DNA of 11,386 nt from Bordetella parapertussis. Lineage in GTDB: Bacteria > Pseudomonadota > Gammaproteobacteria > Burkholderiales > Burkholderiaceae_C. A model generated the notes under the pieces. The model was not told the DNA's origin. It worked only from the letters and a program-made list of their open reading frames with translations, and did no database searches. Within the stretch, counting starts at the first letter, position 1. Every line of letters begins with the position of its first letter. This document shows, one piece after another, positions 6,912-11,386 of this stretch. The translations under genes and the position numbers were made by a program. The DNA lies in the NCBI GenBank assembly GCA_945900685.1, contig CAMDJS010000063.1, positions 1 to 11,386 of the forward strand. Direction: 5' to 3'.

Positions 6912-7128
6912 CGATATTCGTGTGTTGATTCAAGAGAATGTCATGGGCGTGGACGCCATGGCGTTGGGTGAAGACGACAATTTCAAGCAGGCCGGTATTG
7001 ATTCTCTGGATCAAATCAATGTGTTGCTGGCCATCGAAGAAAAGCACGGTTACAAAATCCCCGATGAAGATGTCAAGCTGTGTAAAAGCATTCGCAGCAC
7101 GCTCGACTACTTGGCCACACAGAAATGA
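6898..7128 (+). CDS. Dedicated acyl carrier protein
   Basis: A 76-residue acidic ACP. The phosphopantetheine attachment Ser is residue 36 in QAGIDSLDQINVLLAIEEK, the usual DSL motif at the head of helix II. Length and acidity match type II ACPs, and the four-helix pattern is intact. It departs from housekeeping AcpP, for example in the N-terminal helix MITADDIRVLIQENV, and it sits away from fabD/fabG/fabF, so it is most likely a specialised carrier. Lying between KASIII and pseI, it is inferred to carry the acyl chain used by the LpxD-like enzyme. It needs a holo-ACP synthase from elsewhere in the genome. Its stop overlaps the pseI ATG (ATGA). Confidence 0.92.
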   Translation: MITADDIRVLIQENVMGVDAMALGEDDNFKQAGIDSLDQINVLLAIEEKHGYKIPDEDVKLCKSIRSTLDYLATQK

Positions 7129-8168
7129 ATCAAAGCGGTTTATGGTCGACGCTGCGTCGCCCCTTCATCATTGCGGAGATGTCTGGCAACCATAACCAGT
7201 CACTTGACCGTGCACTGGCATTGGTGGATGCTGCGTCAGACGCAGGCGCGGATGCTGTCAAGCTGCAAACCTTCACAGCGGACACCATGACGCTGGATTC
7301 ATCCAATGCCGAATTCACCATACAAAACAAATCTTCCCTTTGGCAGGGCCAATCCTTGTACAAATTGTATGAACAAGCCCATACCCCATGGGAGTGGCAC
7401 GCACCCATCATGCAACATGCCAAGGCCAGAGGCTTGGTGTGCTTCAGCTCGCCCTTTGATGCGTCTGCTGTTGACTTTCTTGAATCGCTGGAAGTGCCAG
7501 CTTACAAAATCGCGTCTTTTGAAAGCATCGATTTGCCCTTGATCCGCAAAGTGGCACAAACCGGTAAGCCCATGATTATTTCAACCGGCATGGCCACCAT
7601 CGCTGAAATTGACGACGCGGTTCGCACAGCACGCGAAAACGGCTGCAAAGATTTGGTTTTGCTCAAATGCACCAGCACTTACCCTGCAACACCAGAAAAC
7701 ACCCATGTGCGAACCATTCCGCATATGCGCGATTTGTTTGGCTGTGCCACTGGTTTATCCGACCACACCATGGGGCTGGGCGCTTCAGTGGCGGCTACGG
7801 CCTTGGGTGCGGTGGTGATTGAAAAACACTTCACCTTGCGCCGTGCTGATGGCGGGGTGGATGCGGCTTTTTCTTTAGAGCCAGAAGAGTTGAAGCAACT
7901 GGTCATTGAAACAGAGCGTGCTTGGTTGTCCCTCGGTGGCATTCACTATGGTCCGACCAAGGCTGAGGTGACCGGACGCACACGGCGTCGTTCCTTGTAT
8001 GTTGTGGCAGACATGCAAAAAGGCGACACACTGACACCAGCAAATCTGCGGGCTATTCGCCCTGGCCTTGGTTTATCCCCCAAGTTCCAAGACATTGTGT
8101 TGGGAATGCGTGTAAGCCAAACTATTTCAGCAGGAACGCCCTTGAGCTGGGACCTTCTTAAAGACTAA
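7125..8168 (+). CDS. pseI: PseI: pseudaminic acid synthase
   Basis: A 347-residue NeuB-family synthase that condenses 2,4-di-N-acyl-2,4,6-trideoxy-L-altrose with phosphoenolpyruvate to give pseudaminic acid. The N-terminal motif IIAEMSGNHNQSLD (residues 15-28) is the PseI form; sialic and legionaminic acid synthases read AEIGVNHNG. The TIM barrel shows KLQTFTADTMTL, CFSSPFD, the KIASFE strand and ISTGMA. The likely metal-binding histidines are His214 in LSDHTMG and His235 in IEKHFTL. From about residue 285 to the end (RRRSLYVVADMQKGDTL to the terminus) lies an antifreeze-like SAF domain, normal for the family. Length is typical. It is the last gene of the operon and starts within the ACP stop codon, with no strong ribosome binding site of its own, so it is probably translationally coupled. 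Confidence 0.95.
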   Translation: MNQSGLWSTLRRPFIIAEMSGNHNQSLDRALALVDAASDAGADAVKLQTFTADTMTLDSSNAEFTIQNKSSLWQGQSLYKLYEQAHTPWEWHAPIMQHAKARGLVCFSSPFDASAVDFLESLEVPAYKIASFESIDLPLIRKVAQTGKPMIISTGMATIAEIDDAVRTARENGCKDLVLLKCTSTYPATPENTHVRTIPHMRDLFGCATGLSDHTMGLGASVAATALGAVVIEKHFTLRRADGGVDAAFSLEPEELKQLVIETERAWLSLGGIHYGPTKAEVTGRTRRRSLYVVADMQKGDTLTPANLRAIRPGLGLSPKFQDIVLGMRVSQTISAGTPLSWDLLKD

Positions 8169-8353
8169 ATGCTCGCCATTCACTAAAGAAAGCTGTTCAG
8201 TGGTCGATCATTTAAGCGCTGATGTTGGCATTGATGGCTTGAATGAAATGAGGAGTGAGAAAGAAGCGTATCTGTATAGTAATAAATAAAAGCTACTGTG
8301 ATTTAGAAATTTATATTTACTGGTTAATTTCACAACCGCTCAAGCGATTTTTT

Positions 8354-8370
8354 AATTTTTTTAAAAAATT
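8354..8370. repeat. Palindromic A/T tract upstream of the FliA-type promoter
   Basis: AATTTTTT (8354-8361) and AAAAAATT (8363-8370) are exact reverse complements around one T. The tract ends 4 bases before the -35 box at 8375. It could act as an UP-like element that contacts RNA polymerase alpha subunits, or simply bend the DNA. It lacks a GC stem, so I do not call it a terminator. Confidence 0.35.
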
Positions 8371-8374
8371 TCGC

Positions 8375-8401
8375 TAAAGTATTTCGCCCATGTGTCGATA
8401 A
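8375..8401 (+). promoter_or_regulatory. FliA (sigma-28) class III flagellar promoter
   Basis: TAAAGTAT (8375-8382), 11 bases, then GTCGATAA (8394-8401). The established sigma-28 consensus is TAAAGTTT-N11-GCCGATAA, so each box has 7 of 8 matches and the spacing is exact. The -10 box ends 44 bases before the ATG of the repeat protein, predicting transcription from about 8408. This would place the repeat protein among late flagellar, motility or chemotaxis-class genes. Confidence 0.78.
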
Positions 8402-8434
8402 ACGATCACTTCACCTTAATTTCAAGAGGTGGCT

Positions 8435-8438
8435 GGAG
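8435..8438 (+). promoter_or_regulatory. Ribosome binding site of the repeat protein
   Basis: GGAG lies 7 bases before ATG 8446 and is the best-placed Shine-Dalgarno element downstream of the FliA promoter. It fixes the start of the long frame. Confidence 0.65.
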
Positions 8439-8445
8439 CTTTGTC

Positions 8446-11386
8446 ATGGCGATCGATTTCACAACAGTTAAAACAGCAGATCTTAAAAAATATTCTTTCT
8501 CAACGGTGACCGCCACTGAGATTGCTGATATCACATCTGCTCAAATCAAGGTGCTTTCTACTGCACAAGTCGCTGCAATTACCTCGGACGCGATTGCCGC
8601 AATAGACTCCTCGGCCTTACAGGGGTTGAATGTTGATCAAATGTTTGCGCTCATTGAGGCGCAAATTCAAGCCTTGGATCCAGATACGCAATTTGCGACA
8701 TTAGGTACGACGCAGGTCAAGGCCTTGGGCTCAGCCCAAATCGCGATGCTGACCACCGATCAAGTCGTTGCACTCACCACTGCACAAGCCAAAGTATTGA
8801 CCGCCAATCAGGTCGCGGGCTTAGACACAGAGCAAATTCAAGCCATCGAAACCGGCGATCTGGCCGCTATCTCTGCGGTTGGCATCAAGGGATTGACCAC
8901 AGCGCAGATGGGAGCGCTGACATCAGACCAAGTGGCATCCTTGGCCACAGCCCAATTGACCGCTCTTTCTTCTAAGCAAGTGAGCGCCATCGAAACCGAA
9001 GATTTAATTGAATTGAGTTCGGCACAACTGCGTGCCATCAGCAATTCAGCTATCACTGGATTGACAACTGAGCAAGTCGCCAGTTTGGAAACCGATCAAG
9101 TAGCTGCTCTGACTGTGTTGCAGCTCAAGGCATTGACAACCAATCAAATGTCAGCCCTTACCAGTGAGCAAGTTCAATCACTGAGCACTTTGCAAATTGC
9201 GGCGTTTAGTTCTGCGCAATTGGGTGCAATGGACGCTGAAGATATTGCGGCTATGAGTTCAGCCCAAGTCAAAGCCATGAACAACACAGCGATGGTGGGC
9301 TTAACCACAGAACAAATTGCTGGCATGGGTACTGAGCAAATCAGTGCGCTGACATCTGCACAAATCAAGTCATTGTCAACATCTCAAATCGGGGCATTGA
9401 CCACTGATCAAGCAGCCGCATTGACCTCGGCGCAAGCGGCCAGTTTGACCGCCACGCAAATAGCCAAAATGGATTCGGAAGACGTTGCGGCCTTGTCCTC
9501 CGCAAGCTTAAACGCACTCAGTGCAGTGCAGGTCAAGGCCTTGACCACCGAGCAAATCAAGGGTTTGAGTTCAGACCAAGTAGACGCTATAGGCACAGCC
9601 CAACTGGCCGCAATGACTTCTGTGCAAGTCGCGGCCATTGAAACCGATGACTTGGTTTTGCTCGACTCCAAACAAATCCGTGCCATCAGCAATACCGCTG
9701 TAGCAGGCTTGACCACCGAGCAAATTGCAGGCATGGGCACAGAGCAGGCTGCGGCGTTGACTTCATCGCAAGTCAAAGCGCTTTCAACAGCCCAAATTGC
9801 TTCTCTGACATCTGAGCAGTTGGACGCCATGGGCACAGCCCAAATCGCGTCAATGACTTCAGCGCAGGTGAATGCCTTAGACACTGAAGATTTCACAGTT
9901 TTAGACTCTGCACAAATTCGTGCGATCAGTAATTCCGGCATAGCGGGTTTATCGTCAGAGCAGATTAAAGCTTTGGACACCGATCAAATTGTTGCCCTGA
10001 CATCTGCACAGATCAAGCTCTTGACGACTGCACAAACACTGGGTATTTCGACTGAGGATCTGTCTGTCTTGACATCCTCGCAAGCCCTGGGTATCACGGT
10101 CACACAAATTGCATCCATGTCAACAGATGATGTGGGTGCGCTGTCAACAGCGGCATTGAACGCCATGAGTGCGGTTCAAATGAAGGCATTCAGTACAGAT
10201 CAAATTGCCGCCCTCAGTTCCAAACAAGCTGATGCCATAGGCTCTGCCCAGTTGGCAGCGATGACGTCAGCGCAGTTAGCTGCAATGACCACAGACAACT
10301 TGGTTTTGTTGGATTCCAAGCAAATTCGCTCACTGACCAATACTGCCGTGGCAGGATTGACGACTGAGCAAGTGGCAGCCATGGGCACAGAGCAGATTGC
10401 AGCGTTGACAACAGCGCAAATCAAAGTCTTGTCTTCAAGTCAGGTGGGCGCTTTAACCACCGAGCAAGTTGACACCATGGGCACATCCCAGGTGGCGGCC
10501 ATGACCTCGGCCCAAATCGCAGCGATGGATGCTGTCGATATCGTTGCCATGGATTCAGCGCAAATTCGCGCCTTGAGCAACGCAGGTTTGGCCGGCTTAA
10601 CGACCGAACAAATTGATGGCATGGGCACCGAAGAAATGGCCGCCTTGAATGCATTGCAATTGAAAGTGTTGTCAACCACGCAAGTTGCTGCAATCAACTC
10701 TGATCAAGCGTCAGTGCTGACGTCTGCGCAAGTTGCAGGACTGTCAGCTTCACAGGTGGCAGCAATGCAGGCTGATGCCGTGGCTGAACTCACAACGGGT
10801 GCCCTGAATGTCTTAAGTGCTATTCAGGTCAAAGCTTTGACAACCGAGCAAATCGATGCGCTCACCACTGAGCAATTTGATGGCTTAAGCAACTTGGTGC
10901 TGGCTTCTGTGACTTCAGCGCAATTAGCCGCTCTTGGCAGTGATGACTTTGCGGTTCTTGATTCAAAACAAGTACGCGCAATTTCGAACAATGCCTTGGC
11001 AGGGTTGACGACAGATCAAATCGAAACTTTGGGCACAGAACAGATGACCTATTTGTCATCTACCCAAATAAAAGCCCTGTCTACAGATCAAATCGTTGCT
11101 TTAACGACTGGATTGGCTGGAGTATTGACCTCATCCCAAATTGGCGGAATAAGCACAACTCAGTTAGCCGCCATGGAAACTGAAGACTTCGCTTCACTGA
11201 CCAGTGCTGCTGTGAATGCACTTAGCGCGGTACAGGTCAAAGCGCTGTCTACCGACATGATCGTGGCATTAAGCACCGATCAAGCAGATAAGTTGAGCAA
11301 CACCGTCATTGCTGCCTTAGGGTCTGCCCAGTTGGCAGAAATGGAAACCGAAGATTTGGCGCAACTCAATTCAGCCCAAATCAAAG
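8446..11386 (+). CDS. Giant Thr/Ser-rich octapeptide-repeat protein, 3' end outside window
   Basis: An uninterrupted frame of 980 codons that stays open at the right edge. The first 55 or so residues (MAIDFTTVKTADLKKYSFST...) are a short leader with no cleavable signal peptide. From there the protein is almost entirely units of eight, typically A-L-T-T-x-Q-(I/V)-x, over 100 units in view. Hydrophobics fall at positions 2 and 7, Thr/Ser at 3-4 and Gln or Asp at 6. No Cys is visible and aromatic residues are rare. The units group into a 27-unit superrepeat (see the repeat feature). Function is not established. A very long, Thr/Ser-rich, repetitive protein without a Sec signal suggests a type I-secreted surface or adhesin-type protein, but the C-terminus that would carry a secretion signal is missing. 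The FliA promoter and the neighbouring Maf and Pse genes suggest a flagellum-linked role. Confidence 0.88.
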   Translation, partial: MAIDFTTVKTADLKKYSFSTVTATEIADITSAQIKVLSTAQVAAITSDAIAAIDSSALQGLNVDQMFALIEAQIQALDPDTQFATLGTTQVKALGSAQIAMLTTDQVVALTTAQAKVLTANQVAGLDTEQIQAIETGDLAAISAVGIKGLTTAQMGALTSDQVASLATAQLTALSSKQVSAIETEDLIELSSAQLRAISNSAITGLTTEQVASLETDQVAALTVLQLKALTTNQMSALTSEQVQSLSTLQIAAFSSAQLGAMDAEDIAAMSSAQVKAMNNTAMVGLTTEQIAGMGTEQISALTSAQIKSLSTSQIGALTTDQAAALTSAQAASLTATQIAKMDSEDVAALSSASLNALSAVQVKALTTEQIKGLSSDQVDAIGTAQLAAMTSVQVAAIETDDLVLLDSKQIRAISNTAVAGLTTEQIAGMGTEQAAALTSSQVKALSTAQIASLTSEQLDAMGTAQIASMTSAQVNALDTEDFTVLDSAQIRAISNSGIAGLSSEQIKALDTDQIVALTSAQIKLLTTAQTLGISTEDLSVLTSSQALGITVTQIASMSTDDVGALSTAALNAMSAVQMKAFSTDQIAALSSKQADAIGSAQLAAMTSAQLAAMTTDNLVLLDSKQIRSLTNTAVAGLTTEQVAAMGTEQIAALTTAQIKVLSSSQVGALTTEQVDTMGTSQVAAMTSAQIAAMDAVDIVAMDSAQIRALSNAGLAGLTTEQIDGMGTEEMAALNALQLKVLSTTQVAAINSDQASVLTSAQVAGLSASQVAAMQADAVAELTTGALNVLSAIQVKALTTEQIDALTTEQFDGLSNLVLASVTSAQLAALGSDDFAVLDSKQVRAISNNALAGLTTDQIETLGTEQMTYLSSTQIKALSTDQIVALTTGLAGVLTSSQIGGISTTQLAAMETEDFASLTSAAVNALSAVQVKALSTDMIVALSTDQADKLSNTVIAALGSAQLAEMETEDLAQLNSAQIK
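8863..11386 (+). repeat. Higher-order protein repeat: 7+10+10 octads, 648-bp period
   Basis: Two kinds of marker octad recur in a fixed order. Type B (LNALSAVQVKALTTEQ-like) has its first marker codon at 8863, 9511, 10159, 10807 and 11215. Type A (QIRAISNxAxAGLTTEQ-like) occurs at 9031, 9679, 10327 and 10975, and a second type A copy at 9271, 9919 and 10567. Spacings are 168 (B to A), 240 (A to A) and 240 (A to B) bases, that is 7, 10 and 10 octads of 24 bases. The cycle is exactly 648 bases, or 216 residues. The last cycle skips the second A block. Confidence 0.85.

Larger units (their letters stand above)
8169..8445. other. Intergenic spacer between pseI and the repeat-protein gene
   Basis: A 277-base non-coding stretch. 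I find no convincing gene and no strong GC-rich terminator hairpin after pseI, so some read-through into the next gene is possible. The 3' half is very AT-rich, with a palindromic A/T tract (8354-8370) immediately before a FliA-type promoter (8375-8401). The leader from that promoter would be about 38 bases. Confidence 0.6.

Noticed and set aside
7125..8168. Sialic or legionaminic acid pathway in place of pseudaminic
   Set aside because: PseC, PseG, the RRIPRKN motif of PseF and the EMSGNH motif of PseI all match the pseudaminic branch. No NeuC- or LegB-like gene is present.
8335..8353. CGCTCAAGCG followed by a T run as a rho-independent terminator after pseI
   Set aside because: The stem can have only 3 base pairs with a workable loop, far too weak. 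It also lies about 170 bases after the stop codon.
9408..9980. Long minus-strand open frame of 190 codons within the repeat region, plus similar shorter ones between 8838 and 11059
   Set aside because: These mirror the 24-base periodicity of the plus-strand gene. The repeating codons happen to lack stops on the other strand. They have no ribosome binding sites and encode only the antisense of the octads.
8446..11386. Tandem repeats as a CRISPR array or satellite DNA
   Set aside because: The 24-base units are in-frame codons of one open reading frame, with no spacers and with synonymous variation, so they are protein repeats.

Overview
The window looks like a piece of a flagellated proteobacterial chromosome. 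It shows compact operon packing, frequent TTG and CAA codons and moderate GC content. A betaproteobacterium of the Burkholderiales type is my best guess, but no rRNA or marker gene is present to fix the taxon. It holds a pseudaminic acid (Pse) biosynthesis operon, a divergent Maf-type flagellin glycosyltransferase that is cut at the left edge, and a giant Thr/Ser-rich octapeptide-repeat protein that is cut at the right edge.

Layout. Positions 1-234 (minus strand) hold the first 78 codons of a Maf-like protein. Positions 235-424 are an AT-rich divergent control region with a good match to a sigma-54 (-24/-12) promoter facing the operon. Positions 425-8168 are nine tightly packed plus-strand genes, many with ATGA or longer overlaps: pseC (aminotransferase), a NanM-like sugar O-methyltransferase, pseF (CMP-Pse synthetase), pseG (nucleotide-sugar hydrolase), an LpxD-like left-handed beta-helix acyltransferase, an unrecognised 201-residue protein, a KASIII (FabH-like) enzyme, an acyl carrier protein, and pseI (Pse synthase). 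Positions 8169-8445 are a spacer with a near-consensus FliA (sigma-28) promoter. From 8446 to the right edge runs one open frame of 980 codons built of 8-residue repeats.

How the genes fit together. PseC, PseG, PseI and PseF cover four of the six canonical steps to CMP-pseudaminic acid. PseB is not in the window. The usual acetyl-CoA-dependent GNAT enzyme PseH is also absent from the operon. In its place sit an LpxD-like acyltransferase, a dedicated ACP, a KASIII and an unknown protein. The simplest reading is that the amino sugar is N-acylated from an ACP-bound, purpose-made short acyl chain, giving a Pse with a non-acetyl acyl group at N7. The methyltransferase would add a further modification. 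This is inference from gene content and order.

The second system is the repeat protein. Its reading frame shows a nested periodicity: 8-residue units grouped as 7+10+10 units, making a 216-residue (648-bp) higher-order repeat. It appears to be under flagellar late-gene (FliA) control. Together with the neighbouring Maf and Pse genes, this suggests a flagellum-co-regulated surface or secreted protein, and possibly a Maf glycosylation substrate. The last point is a hypothesis only.
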